Assembly (NCBI GenBank): GCA_021775805.1
Contig: JAJFHD010000090.1
Span: 310,001-374,000, forward strand
Reading direction: 5' to 3'
DNA: 64,000 bases
From: Alphaproteobacteria bacterium
Lineage (GTDB): Bacteria; Pseudomonadota; Alphaproteobacteria; Rhizobiales; JAJFHC01
The notes beneath the pieces were generated by a model that saw nothing but the letters and a program-made list of their open reading frames with translations, searched no databases and was not told where the DNA came from. The position numbers and the translations under genes were made by a program. This document shows, in pieces, positions 8,040 to 18,031 of the stretch. Every line of letters starts with the position of its first letter. Position 1 is the stretch's first letter.

Positions 8040-10240
8040 AATCCTTCGGCCTTGTCAATGAGTTGCCGCACTGTCGGTTCTTCGTTTTCGGCAAGCCACG
8101 CTTCAAACTTGTGCGCAGGCATGGGCTTGGCGAAGTAGTACCCTTGGGCAAGCGTGCAACCGTTCTTTGTGAGGAATTCGGCCTGCTCCCAGGTTTCAAC
8201 TCCTTCGGCGACGGTCTTGTAGTTGAGACTTTGCGCCATCGCCAGGATGGTTTCAACAATTACCCGGCTGTTGTGGTCTTTCATGACGCCATCAATGAAC
8301 GAGCGATCGATCTTGAAAACGTCGAAGGGCAGCTTCGTGAGCTGGGCGAGGCTCGAATAGCCGGTGCCAAAGTCGTCGATTGCAAATCTGATGCCTTGGG
8401 CACGAAGCGGCGTGATCATCTTTTCTATTAGATCAGCCTCCGTCATCGCCATCGACTCGGTAACTTCAAATTCGAGAATTTCGTGGGGAACGCCGCTTTC
8501 TTCGATGATCTTCAATGTACGGTCGGCAAAATCCGGGCGATGCAACTGGGCCATCGATATGTTCACCGACACTTCCAGCGGGCGAATTGAAATGGCCCAG
8601 CGAATGGCCTGCTGGCATACTTCCTTGAGCAACAACTCACCAATTTGATTTATCAGGCCGGACTCTTCGGCGATGCCGATGAACTCGTCGGGACCAACCA
8701 GTCCTCGAACCGGATGAATCCAGCGTACAAGCGCCTCTACGCCGATTGTCTTCCAAGTCCTGCAATCGACTTTCGGTTGATAGAACACCGTAAGTTCGTT
8801 GTTTACCACTGCCCTACGGAGTTCGCTTTCGATTGCTGCACGTCTCTTTATCTGGCGATCAAGTCTGTGATCGAAGAAACAGAACTTGTTACCGCCCTTG
8901 CTCTTTGCCTCGTACATGGCAATGTCCGCATTCTTGAGCAGGCTCGATGTGTCAGTTCCGTCGTCAGGATAGACGGCGATGCCGACGCTGGCACCGACAA
9001 TGACCGAATTGCCTTCCACATCCACCGGTTCGGTGAGTTCGGCAATAATCCGTTCAGCAAATTCCGTTGGCTGGGCAGTCGAACAATGGCCCGGAATCAA
9101 CAGGGCAAATTCATCTCCGCCTAGGCGGGCGATTTGCGCTGTGTTTGGCGTATCGTCGGTTATGAGCGCGGTTTGTTTGGCGGCAGAGACTGCGCCGACA
9201 ATAGTGGTAATCTCCTGGACCACGGTCTTAAGACGTTCGGCTATCGTAACGAGGAGAGCGTCTCCAACGTCATGTCCGAAGGTGTCGTTTACTTTCTTGA
9301 ACCTATCGAGGTCGATAAACAGGATAGCACCGTTCATGCCGCTGTCGTCTTCGAGAACGCTCCCGACGCGTTCCCTGAAGCGAGTGCGGTTTTGCAGTCC
9401 GGTGACCGGGTCCATGTACGCCAACTGGTTTATGCGTTCCATGTTGCCGTGAATTGTGCCAACCATGTCCTGGTAGGCACGGGCAAGAATTCCGATCTCG
9501 TCATTGCGTGTGACAGGGAACGGTGCTTCCAGATCACCTTCACTGACCCTGTAGGCTGTTTGTGTAAGTTTTTGGATCGGGTCGAGAATGCGCCGCCCGA
9601 ACAGCAACGTGATGGGCACGCCCAGGATCAGTATGAAAGCGGCAATGGCGGCATTGCGTATGGTTATGGGGCCGATAAATCTGGACCAGCCCGAATGAGT
9701 GTGAAAGACGTGAACCGCACCGATTGTCTTGTCGTCGGATATCACCGGTATGCTGAGTTTGATCACCGATGAAGACAGAGCCAGTAGATTTTTGTGGGTC
9801 TCTCCAACCCTGCGGCTCTTAGAAAGGGCGGTTACGACACCAGTCGTTTTCGGTGTAGTTGGGTCGCCATCAATCAGCAGATTCGTTCTGTAGTCGCGAA
9901 CTTGAATGGCAATTGCCGGTTTGTGTGCTTGAAGTTTCTCAAGTTCTGTCTCGAAGATGGCAAGGCTTTGGTCCCGGAGATGAAAGACCGCCAGACGGGC
10001 GATCGTATCCGCCACGTTCGACGCTTTCTCAAGTGCAAGAATCTCGGCCTCCTGTACGTCCATGTAGGACGCGACACCGATAATGGTGGCTGCGAGGCCG
10101 GTAAACAGCGCTGTCACCAGTATTGTGAATTGTACTCTCAAGCTTGTCGTAAGACTCGTAACTCGAGCCATTACACGTTTGACACGCCCCCTCGCCACAC
10201 CTTTCACCGTTTGCCCTCCCGGTTTCGTACGGTGAACCAT
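8036..10240 (-). CDS. Membrane GGDEF-EAL c-di-GMP regulator with HAMP domain
   Basis: Inner-membrane signalling protein of 734 residues that could both make and degrade cyclic di-GMP. A first membrane helix near residues 38-58 precedes a periplasmic sensor of about 120 residues. A second helix and a HAMP linker (RRILDPIQKL to DEIGILARAY) follow, then GGDEF with an intact RLGGDEFALL, then EAL with EALVRW, VSVNIS, EVTES, DDFGTGYSS, FKIDRSF and EGVE, so both active sites look competent. The stretch between RLKTVVQE and RLGGDEF is about 20 residues longer than usual. The start is uncertain: an ATG at 10171 would remove 23 basic residues. It is a stand-alone gene. Confidence 0.9.
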   Translation of the reverse strand: MVHRTKPGGQTVKGVARGRVKRVMARVTSLTTSLRVQFTILVTALFTGLAATIIGVASYMDVQEAEILALEKASNVADTIARLAVFHLRDQSLAIFETELEKLQAHKPAIAIQVRDYRTNLLIDGDPTTPKTTGVVTALSKSRRVGETHKNLLALSSSVIKLSIPVISDDKTIGAVHVFHTHSGWSRFIGPITIRNAAIAAFILILGVPITLLFGRRILDPIQKLTQTAYRVSEGDLEAPFPVTRNDEIGILARAYQDMVGTIHGNMERINQLAYMDPVTGLQNRTRFRERVGSVLEDDSGMNGAILFIDLDRFKKVNDTFGHDVGDALLVTIAERLKTVVQEITTIVGAVSAAKQTALITDDTPNTAQIARLGGDEFALLIPGHCSTAQPTEFAERIIAELTEPVDVEGNSVIVGASVGIAVYPDDGTDTSSLLKNADIAMYEAKSKGGNKFCFFDHRLDRQIKRRAAIESELRRAVVNNELTVFYQPKVDCRTWKTIGVEALVRWIHPVRGLVGPDEFIGIAEESGLINQIGELLLKEVCQQAIRWAISIRPLEVSVNISMAQLHRPDFADRTLKIIEESGVPHEILEFEVTESMAMTEADLIEKMITPLRAQGIRFAIDDFGTGYSSLAQLTKLPFDVFKIDRSFIDGVMKDHNSRVIVETILAMAQSLNYKTVAEGVETWEQAEFLTKNGCTLAQGYYFAKPMPAHKFEAWLAENEEPTVRQLIDKAEGF

Positions 10241-10589
10241 ACGCCCGCGTGGCCTGCATTTTGTTTAACGCGGTGTCCTTAGTTTGTGCCGTGGTAAATT
10301 TCCCATAAACAAGAGTTTAGTCCAGATACAACAACCGCGAACTCACTCAATTTGAGTTTGTAAACCGAATTTGAATCTAGCGTCCGTTCAACAGAAACCA
10401 TGCCGCAGGCGGCAACATTCATGAAGAAAATACAACCGCAAATGCTGAATTGATGCATAAAACGCCGGCCACCCAGGTCTAGATGTCGAAAATTGTTGGA
10501 GTGAGAGACCTTGAAGATTGTGTATTCGACGGCGCCCAGACAACAATGGCCAGGTTGCCGACCCGGCAGACTGAAGCGGACAACATGCT
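10241..10589. other. Intergenic region between divergent GGDEF-EAL and PhzF genes
   Basis: About 350 bases holding the promoters of two divergent genes. A short imperfect dyad (ACTCAATTTGAGTTT) is near 10344. No RNA gene, repeat or convincing small open frame is seen. Confidence 0.5.
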
Positions 10590-11486
10590 ATGAAGAGAAT
10601 CTTTCCTTACCGTCTGGTTGACGCCTACACCGACACGCCATTGGGCGGCAATCCGTGCGCCGTGATTTTTGACGCCGAAGAACTTGATGATGAAACGCGT
10701 CTCAAGATTGCAAGAGAAATGAATCTCTCGGAAACCGCCTTTCTGTGTCACTCTGATAAGGCCGATTTCGGTGTCCGTTACTATACGTTATCAGGAGAAA
10801 TTCCGTTGGCCGGGCACCCGACCGTAGCGACGATTACAGCGCTTGTATCAGACGGCCGGCTGCAGGTTGATCGTGATGTAATAGAGATTACACTCGAAAT
10901 GGGTGCCGGCATCGTTCCTGTCCGGATCGTTCGCGGGGACGAAGGGCCGCCGATGGTGACGATGACGCAGATGCCGCCTCAGTTTGGCGCAGAGTTTGCT
11001 CCCGAACGGGTCATGCCTCTGTTCGGTCTGACCGGTGACGACGTCATGCCGGGCGTGCCCATACAGATCGTGAGCACAGGAACACGCCAGCTTCTTGTTC
11101 CGGCACGAGACATGTCGGCACTCAGGCGTATGGCGTTCGACATGGCTTCGTTTGCAGAGTTTGCCGAAGCGAATGGGCTGGTCAGCGGACCCCATGTGTT
11201 TTGCCTTGAGGGGGCCACACCCGCTGGACGTACCTTTGCCCGTCATCCCTGCAGCCCGCCCAATCCGAACGAAGACCCGTTCACCGGATCATCGACTGGC
11301 AGTATGGCCTGTCTGTTGTGGAAGTGTAGGGCACTTGAGGAACCAAAGTTCATCGCGGAGCAAGGCCATTGGATGGGCCGCCCCGGTCGGGCATGGGTGG
11401 AGGTCGACGGGCCGCCCGGAGAGCCGCGGACGGTCAGAGTTACAGGTCAGGGTGTTGTCCTGATCGAGGGTGTTTTCTCGTTGTAG
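10590..11486 (+). CDS. PhzF family isomerase/epimerase-like protein
   Basis: Cytosolic protein of 298 residues in the diaminopimelate-epimerase-like PhzF family. The N-terminal RLVDAYTDTPLGGNPCAV and the motif NLSETAF, whose glutamate is the family's general acid/base, are both present. The C-terminal half has the matching DPFTGSSTGSMACLLW loop, which replaces the DPFVTGSA-type loop of typical members. Most PhzF proteins have no known substrate, and there is no phenazine cluster here. The gene stands alone, divergent from the GGDEF-EAL gene and convergent with the L,D-transpeptidase. Confidence 0.85.
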   Translation: MKRIFPYRLVDAYTDTPLGGNPCAVIFDAEELDDETRLKIAREMNLSETAFLCHSDKADFGVRYYTLSGEIPLAGHPTVATITALVSDGRLQVDRDVIEITLEMGAGIVPVRIVRGDEGPPMVTMTQMPPQFGAEFAPERVMPLFGLTGDDVMPGVPIQIVSTGTRQLLVPARDMSALRRMAFDMASFAEFAEANGLVSGPHVFCLEGATPAGRTFARHPCSPPNPNEDPFTGSSTGSMACLLWKCRALEEPKFIAEQGHWMGRPGRAWVEVDGPPGEPRTVRVTGQGVVLIEGVFSL

Positions 11487-11509
11487 AAAATCAGTCTAAC
11501 AGATGAACT

Positions 11510-11550
11510 GGCAGGCGCACATCCGGGACGCACGCCTGCCGGCTCTGTTT
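11510..11550 (+). terminator. Probable rho-independent terminator after the PhzF gene
   Basis: An 8-base GC-rich inverted repeat (GGCAGGCG at 11510-11517, CGCCTGCC at 11533-11540) with a 15-base loop is followed by a TTTT run at 11547-11550. It lies between the stop of the PhzF gene and the convergent L,D-transpeptidase. Confidence 0.5.
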
Positions 11551-11573
11551 TAACTCTCGTAACGGTTTAATGC

Positions 11574-12245
11574 CTATTGATAAACATAGACGGTGGCGCC
11601 GATGCTGGCCCGGTTGTAGAGGTCGACCACATCAGCGTTCATCATGCGGATGCAGCCGCTGGATACGGCTTGACCGATCGTGTGGGCACGGTTGGTTCCG
11701 TGGATCCGGTAAAGGCTTGATCCCAGATAAAGTGCCCTGGCACCGAGTGGATTGTTGGGACCGCCTGCCATACGCTTGGGCAGACCCGGCTGGCGCTGGT
11801 GCATTTCGGCAGGGGGGGTCCAGCTTGGCCACATTGCCTTCCGGCTGACTCTGGTCTTGCCGCCCCAGGTGAATCCGAGGCGGCCAACGCCAACACCATA
11901 TATAATGGCCTCGCCCCCTGGCAGAACGTACCAGAGCTTGCGGTGTTTCGTGCTTATGACAATGCTGCCCGGTTCGTGGACACCACCAAATGGCACACGT
12001 TGCCCGGTTCTCTGACCCTGTTCCCATTTTACGAAGTTTTTCTTGCGCACTGACGCCGTGCGAACAGCACTGTAGGCCTGCTTGTGCTTTCTCTGCATTG
12101 CCGGATCAGGCTTGGTCCAGGAGTATATGCTTTCACTCTTGACCGGACTAACAGGATTGACCTGGAAACTTACGCGCGCTGCCTGGGCGGAGCCCAAGGC
12201 AAGGCACATGAAAAACCCGCACGTTATTAATACTATGTTACGCAT
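11574..12245 (-). CDS. L,D-transpeptidase (YkuD family), exported
   Basis: Periplasmic cell-wall enzyme that should form 3-3 cross-links in peptidoglycan or attach proteins to it, 223 residues. A signal peptide (MRNIVLITCGFFMCLALGSAQA) begins at the ATG at 12245; the open frame runs 32 codons further upstream. The YkuD catalytic motif is complete: YRIHGTN, then HTIGQAVSSGCIRM with the nucleophilic cysteine. The segment PNNPLGARALYLG is nearly identical to that of the second L,D-transpeptidase at 37.2 kb, so the two are paralogues. This copy lacks the long acidic N-terminal region of the other. It is a single gene, convergent with the PhzF gene. Confidence 0.9.
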   Translation of the reverse strand: MRNIVLITCGFFMCLALGSAQAARVSFQVNPVSPVKSESIYSWTKPDPAMQRKHKQAYSAVRTASVRKKNFVKWEQGQRTGQRVPFGGVHEPGSIVISTKHRKLWYVLPGGEAIIYGVGVGRLGFTWGGKTRVSRKAMWPSWTPPAEMHQRQPGLPKRMAGGPNNPLGARALYLGSSLYRIHGTNRAHTIGQAVSSGCIRMMNADVVDLYNRASIGATVYVYQ

Positions 12246-12610
12246 AACGACTACCCCATCTTTTGTTTTGCGGGAAGTGTTGCGCGTTATTATTGCGGAA
12301 TGTTGAATCAGAAAAGTATTCCGGTTCGTATACTTAACCATCGGCTAAATTGAGGCCCGGTCATGAATCGTCGATAAATCCGTCGGCACCGTCGGCACGT
12401 CCCCCGATTGAGCCGATTCGCCAAGACCCAACCCCAAGGTTAACCATAAGACGAATTGCCGGAGAAAAGCCTGATGCATAATGTTCGCATCGGTCGAAAG
12501 CCGAACTGTGACATTCGCCGCGCGACACCAGCGCCCACCGCACGCCGTCCAGGGCATATGAAAAAGATTTTGACTCTACCGATCTTCAAGGTCTTTACTG
12601 TACGTCAACC
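12246..12610. other. Intergenic region upstream of the thiamine operon
   Basis: About 365 bases between the divergent L,D-transpeptidase gene and the TPP riboswitch. It must contain both promoters, but no convincing -35/-10 pair stands out. Short open frames on the minus strand have implausible composition and no ribosome binding site. Confidence 0.5.
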
Positions 12611-12692
12611 GTGACTGGGGTGCTTGCCCGATGTGGCAAGCTGAGATTATACCCAATTCACCTGATCCGGGTAATGCCGGCGTAGGGAGTCT
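12611..12692 (+). ncRNA. TPP riboswitch (THI element)
   Basis: The conserved THI-box blocks are in order: CTGGGGTGC (12615 onward), CTGAGATTATACCC (12651 onward), then ACCTGATCCGGGTAATGCC and GCGTAGGGAG. P1 pairs GACT (12613-12616) with AGTC (12688-12691). The purine-rich GGGAG near the 3' end is 15 bases from the thiO ATG, so ligand binding may control translation by hiding the ribosome binding site, the usual arrangement in Gram-negative bacteria. It represses the thiO-thiS-thiG-thiE operon when thiamine pyrophosphate is plentiful. Confidence 0.95.
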
Positions 12693-12704
12693 CTCAACAA
12701 TTCG

Positions 12705-13862
12705 ATGACCCATCTGTTATCAAATGAACCACGCAAGGTCGTGATCATCGGTGCCGGAATCTGCGGCCTTGGGATTGGCTGGCGTCTGGCGTCTGCGGGG
12801 TGTCAGGTCAAAATCCTCGATCGTGCTGCGGCCGGGCAGGGTGCATCCTGGGCGGCAGCCGGGATGTTGGCCGGCGGCGTTGAAACCGAACCGGGCGAGC
12901 AAGCTCTCCATAAGCTCAACAAGATCAGCCAGGCCCTCTGGCCTGACTTTGCCAGCGAGTTGGAGGCCGAAACCGGACAAGATGTCGGGTATCGCAGCGA
13001 GGGCACGTTGGTGGTCGCCTCGACGCGAGACGATTTGGCGAAACTGCGTTTCACTTATGACTTTCAGACCGGGTTGGGAATTGACCTGGAGTGGCTTTCG
13101 GGCGAACAGGCCCGCGCACGCGAACCCCATCTGCGCCGTGGCCTGGCCGGTGCGGTGTTCAGTCGAGACGATCACCAGGTAGAGAACCGGAACTTGACGA
13201 CCGCGCTGCAGATTGCTGCCGAAGCCGCAGGCTGCATATTGTTGGAAAACACGTCCGCAACACTGGTTCAGACCAAGGGTGACCGTGTCGCCGGAGTATG
13301 GGCAAAGGAAACGTTCTTTCCTGCTGACGACGTTGTGCTGGCCGCCGGCGCATGGTCCCATACGATAGAAGGTTTGCCCGATAATGCACGTCCGCCGGTT
13401 CGGCCCGTGAAGGGGCAGCTTCTTTCCGTCAAGATGGATCCGGGCGCGCCACTTCTGAACCATGTAATCTGGTCGTCGGGAATTTATCTTGTTCCCCGGT
13501 TGGACGGACGGTTGATAATCGGCGCAACCGTCGAAGAGCGGGCCTTTAACACCGACTTGACCGCTGGAGGCCTCTTGGCCCTGCTTGAAGGGGCCTGGCG
13601 TATCGTGCCGGGAATCGAGGAACTGCCGATCGATGAAACCTGGGTCGGTTTCAGACCGACCAGCCGTGACGATGCGCCAATCCTCGGGCCGACGCCGATC
13701 AAGGGGTTGGTCATGGCCACGGGGCATCACCGAAACGGTGTATTGCTTGCACCGGTAACGGCCAATGCGGTAAGTGAGTTTGTGTTGACCGGTCGGATCC
13801 GGCCCGAAATTGAACCATTTCAACTAGGCAGGTTTATTGAATCCAGAGCGTGTGTTTCCTAG
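12705..13862 (+). CDS. thiO: Glycine oxidase ThiO
   Basis: FAD-dependent glycine oxidase, 385 residues, which converts glycine to dehydroglycine for thiazole synthesis. The N-terminal FAD fold VVIIGAGICGLGIGW and the loop GASWAAAGMLAGG, typical of ThiO, are present. The C-terminus has RPTSRDDAPILGPTP and the final FAD contact GHHRNGVLLAP. It is the first gene after the TPP riboswitch, and thiS begins at or just after its stop codon. The operon context (thiO-S-G-E) makes the assignment secure over other D-amino acid oxidases. Confidence 0.93.
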   Translation: MTHLLSNEPRKVVIIGAGICGLGIGWRLASAGCQVKILDRAAAGQGASWAAAGMLAGGVETEPGEQALHKLNKISQALWPDFASELEAETGQDVGYRSEGTLVVASTRDDLAKLRFTYDFQTGLGIDLEWLSGEQARAREPHLRRGLAGAVFSRDDHQVENRNLTTALQIAAEAAGCILLENTSATLVQTKGDRVAGVWAKETFFPADDVVLAAGAWSHTIEGLPDNARPPVRPVKGQLLSVKMDPGAPLLNHVIWSSGIYLVPRLDGRLIIGATVEERAFNTDLTAGGLLALLEGAWRIVPGIEELPIDETWVGFRPTSRDDAPILGPTPIKGLVMATGHHRNGVLLAPVTANAVSEFVLTGRIRPEIEPFQLGRFIESRACVS

Positions 13863-13888
13863 TGACGGTCGCAGAAGGTAATTGGACT

Positions 13889-14095
13889 GTGGTTGCGATA
13901 GAATATAACGGCGAGCCCCGGACGGTCGCATTTGCGTCCCTCGCAGAACTGCTTAAGTCGGACGGCCTCAAAGCCGGTCAGCGCGGCGTCGCGGTTGCCG
14001 TCAATGGCAAGGTTGTTGCTGGCCGTCTCTGGCGCAGTACCCGATTTTCCGACGGCGACAAAATTGAAGTCGTCAAAATTTTTTCTGGCGGATGA
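13889..14095 (+). CDS. thiS: Sulfur carrier protein ThiS
   Basis: Ubiquitin-fold sulfur carrier of the thiazole pathway, 68 residues from the GTG at 13889, which follows AGAAGG by ten bases. A GTG at 13862, overlapping the thiO stop, is an alternative start. The sequence has VAVNGKVV and GDKIEVVKIFSGG; the terminal Gly-Gly is the site of adenylation and thiocarboxylate formation. The residues before it (Phe-Ser) differ from the common Gln-Gly-Gly ending. It sits between thiO and thiG, as usual in alphaproteobacteria. Confidence 0.9.
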   Translation: MVAIEYNGEPRTVAFASLAELLKSDGLKAGQRGVAVAVNGKVVAGRLWRSTRFSDGDKIEVVKIFSGG

Positions 14096-15531
<1,436 letters not shown>

Positions 15532-15539
15532 AACTAGCG

Positions 15540-16409
15540 TTAGATTACATCAATCGGAATTTTGAGGTAGTGCACCCCGTTGTCTTCGGCAGGCGGCAGT
15601 TCACCAGCCCTCATGTTTACCTGAACGGATGGCAACATCAGTCTCGGCGTTGCAAGGGTCGCGTCGCGTTCAGTGCGCATCTTTACAAAATCGTCCTCAG
15701 AAACACCACCGGCGATGTGAATGTTGCCGGCCTTTTCATCCGCAACCGTCGTTTGCCATCTAAACTCGTCTCTCCCCGGTGCCTTGTAGTCATGGCACAT
15801 AAAGAGCTTGGTTTCGTCGGGCAGGGATAACACCTTGTGGATGGACTGAAAAAGCTGCCGCGCATCGCCCCCCGGGAAATCAGCGCGCGCCGTACCAAAA
15901 TCCGGCATGAACAAAGTGTCGCCCACAAACGCACAATCGCCGATGATGTACGTCATGCACGCTGGTGTATGCCCAGGCGTATGAAGCGTACGCGCCGGAA
16001 TCTCCCCCAAAGAGAATGAGTGGTCGTCCTTCATGAGCACGTCAAACTGGCGTCCATCCTTGGGGAAATCCGGTCCGGCATTGAAGTATTTCCCAAAGAC
16101 CTCCTGGACAGTCATGATTTCGGAACCGATCCCAAGCCTGCCGCCAAGTTTGGACTTCATGTAGGGCGCAGCTGAAAGATGATCCGCGTGGATATGTGTC
16201 TCCAGGACCCATTGGGTTGTAAAGCCGCGTGATTCAACGAACGAAATGATGGCGTCCGCCGATTGGTAGGACGTGCGGCCGGAAGATTGTTCGAAATCCA
16301 GGACAGAATCAATTATCGCGCATTGCGAAGACTCAGGGCAGGCCACGACGTAGGAGATCGTATTGGTAGCCTTGTCGAAAAATCCGTGTACGTCAGGAGT
16401 CATGCTCAT
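15540..16409 (-). CDS. Metallo-beta-lactamase-fold hydrolase, persulfide dioxygenase-like
   Basis: Cytosolic enzyme of 289 residues in the glyoxalase-II/ETHE1 branch of the MBL fold. The metal motif THIHADH is followed by HTPGHTPACMTY, GDTLFMPDFGTARADFPGG and the late ligand CHDYKAPG. The last two segments and the single-iron-site pattern are typical of ETHE1/Blh persulfide dioxygenases, which oxidise glutathione persulfide to sulfite. A glyoxalase-II role is less likely because the C-terminal substrate domain is short. It is convergent with the thiE operon, and no sulfide:quinone reductase lies beside it. Confidence 0.8.
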   Translation of the reverse strand: MSMTPDVHGFFDKATNTISYVVACPESSQCAIIDSVLDFEQSSGRTSYQSADAIISFVESRGFTTQWVLETHIHADHLSAAPYMKSKLGGRLGIGSEIMTVQEVFGKYFNAGPDFPKDGRQFDVLMKDDHSFSLGEIPARTLHTPGHTPACMTYIIGDCAFVGDTLFMPDFGTARADFPGGDARQLFQSIHKVLSLPDETKLFMCHDYKAPGRDEFRWQTTVADEKAGNIHIAGGVSEDDFVKMRTERDATLATPRLMLPSVQVNMRAGELPPAEDNGVHYLKIPIDVI

Positions 16410-16584
16410 AATTCCACTTCAACAGTAACAACGACTGCAAATCGGGATACACTATTGAGCACGAACCAACCAGTTCGCAACCCACTCACACAATTTTCTG
16501 AGTTGACCGGCTCTGAGGGAGGGGGCAAACCGGCAATCTGGAAGACCGCATTCATTGTTGTCGAATGGGCCGGGGCAGGTGTCC

Positions 16585-17091
16585 TTAAGCCGTCGTCAAA
16601 TCCTGCTTGAAGCCAATGTGTGTCCCCTCAAATCCAAGTGAAGTGTAGAACTCGCGGGTGTTGATACGGGACCTGTTGCACGTCAGTTGCACCAAATTGC
16701 AACCCCTCAATGTAGCCAGCGCCTTCGCGTGGTGAATTAGTGCGTTGCCTACACCTTTGCCACGCCACGCCGACGACACAAACATGGCTTCGATCATGGC
16801 TCGTTCGCTGCCGCCATCGAGCAGGTAGGGGATGAAGGTCATTTGGTATGTGCCGACAATCAGTTCGGACTCGCAGGCTACGATCAAGCGATTTCGCCCG
16901 TCACGCCAGACGTTGTCAAAGGCAGCCTCATAGCGGTCGAAGGAATTTGAACATGGTGCACTGTCGTGCAGTGCCCGGTCGTCTTCGGCATATAAACGGA
17001 CAATATCGGGAACGTCTTCCCTAGTAGCGTCCCTTATCTGGATGTCTTTGGGTGAATTGTCTGATTTACCCCTGGCACGATCATACTGCAT
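16585..17091 (-). CDS. GNAT family N-acetyltransferase
   Basis: Predicted acyl-CoA-dependent N-acetyltransferase of 168 residues, cytosolic. The fold begins IQIRDATREDVPDIVRLY. The acetyl-CoA pyrophosphate loop follows the strand MIEAMFVSSAWRGKGVG, and the C-terminal part has NTREFYTSLGFEGTH. An ATG start at 17091 leaves about 16 polar residues before the fold. The substrate is unknown. It is a single gene between the MBL hydrolase and the pentapeptide protein. Confidence 0.85.
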   Translation of the reverse strand: MQYDRARGKSDNSPKDIQIRDATREDVPDIVRLYAEDDRALHDSAPCSNSFDRYEAAFDNVWRDGRNRLIVACESELIVGTYQMTFIPYLLDGGSERAMIEAMFVSSAWRGKGVGNALIHHAKALATLRGCNLVQLTCNRSRINTREFYTSLGFEGTHIGFKQDLTTA

Positions 17092-17400
17092 GGAGCCTCT
17101 TACTGGGATTGCGGACGCGTTTCGATAAGCTCATCGACATACTGGGTTCGGTAGGGTCAGGCGGAATTGTCAACTTTGAAAATGGCGAAAGCGTGATCAA
17201 ACTGTGATTCGGCAGCATTCACGGCATGATAGTGGCGGAGGTGGTTCGGATTGGTTGCGGCATTTTGCTGGTCATTAGTGAACTCAATGTGATCGACCCT
17301 CTCGGGAAGGTGAGCCTTGCGTGTTTGGCTGTGAGTTATCATGGCTCAAATGCCTTTAGACGAGGCGAGCGCGGTTCTCACAATTTCCGGGAGTAGCCCC

Positions 17401-18003
17401 ATGCAAACCATACTATCCAAATGCGCGTCGGTTCTGACGCTGTCCATTGCCTATGCCGTCGTGTCGGGTTTTTCGGTAGCACCAGACAATACCTCGACGA
17501 CCGCTGGCAACAAAAACCAAATACCGACCATAGTTGCAAATCACCTTGATCCCACGGTAGCCGCAACGGCCACCGGTCAGTTCGCGGGACATCTGCTTGA
17601 ACATTCCGATTTTTCCGACAAGGATCTGCGAGGCGAGAATTTTTCATACGGACACCTTGTGTCGGTTGATTTCTCGGGCGCGATACTTACAGGTGCGGAC
17701 TTCTCGGAATCAGCAATGGATGCGGTCGATTTTTCCGGCGCGGACCTGGAGCACGCAAATTTTACCGGTACATTCCTGAAAAACGTGAATTTCTCGAATG
17801 CGATGCTTCATCAAGCCTGTCTGGTAAATGTGGATCTCAAAGGCGTTGATTTTTCAAATGCAGATCTGTCAGGTGCCATAGCGATGAAGTCCGCGGAAAA
17901 GACGCTTGAGGCGTCTGGTGCAAATCTGGCAAACGTCGTCTGGACAAGGAAACCCAGTTGTCTGAAACGCCAGGCTGATGCCGGCGCCGGATCGCTTCAC
18001 TGA
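17401..18003 (+). CDS. Exported pentapeptide-repeat protein
   Basis: Secreted protein of 200 residues. The ATG at 17401 follows GGGAG (17389-17393) and starts a signal-like segment (MQTILSKCASVLTLSIAYAV). From about residue 70 onward the sequence follows the A(D/N)(L/F)xx five-residue pattern, for example ADFSESAMDAVDFSGADL and VDFSNADLSGA, which folds as a right-handed quadrilateral helix. The open frame extends 20 codons upstream but has no ribosome binding site there. The function is unknown; it is not obviously a Qnr-like gyrase protector because it appears exported. Confidence 0.8.
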   Translation: MQTILSKCASVLTLSIAYAVVSGFSVAPDNTSTTAGNKNQIPTIVANHLDPTVAATATGQFAGHLLEHSDFSDKDLRGENFSYGHLVSVDFSGAILTGADFSESAMDAVDFSGADLEHANFTGTFLKNVNFSNAMLHQACLVNVDLKGVDFSNADLSGAIAMKSAEKTLEASGANLANVVWTRKPSCLKRQADAGAGSLH

Positions 18004-18031
18004 CCCGTCGAGAACCGAAGGGTGCGGCGGA

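Noticed and set aside
17157..17342. 61-codon minus-strand frame before the pentapeptide gene
   Set aside because: No ribosome binding site, His/Asn-rich composition and no recognisable pattern.
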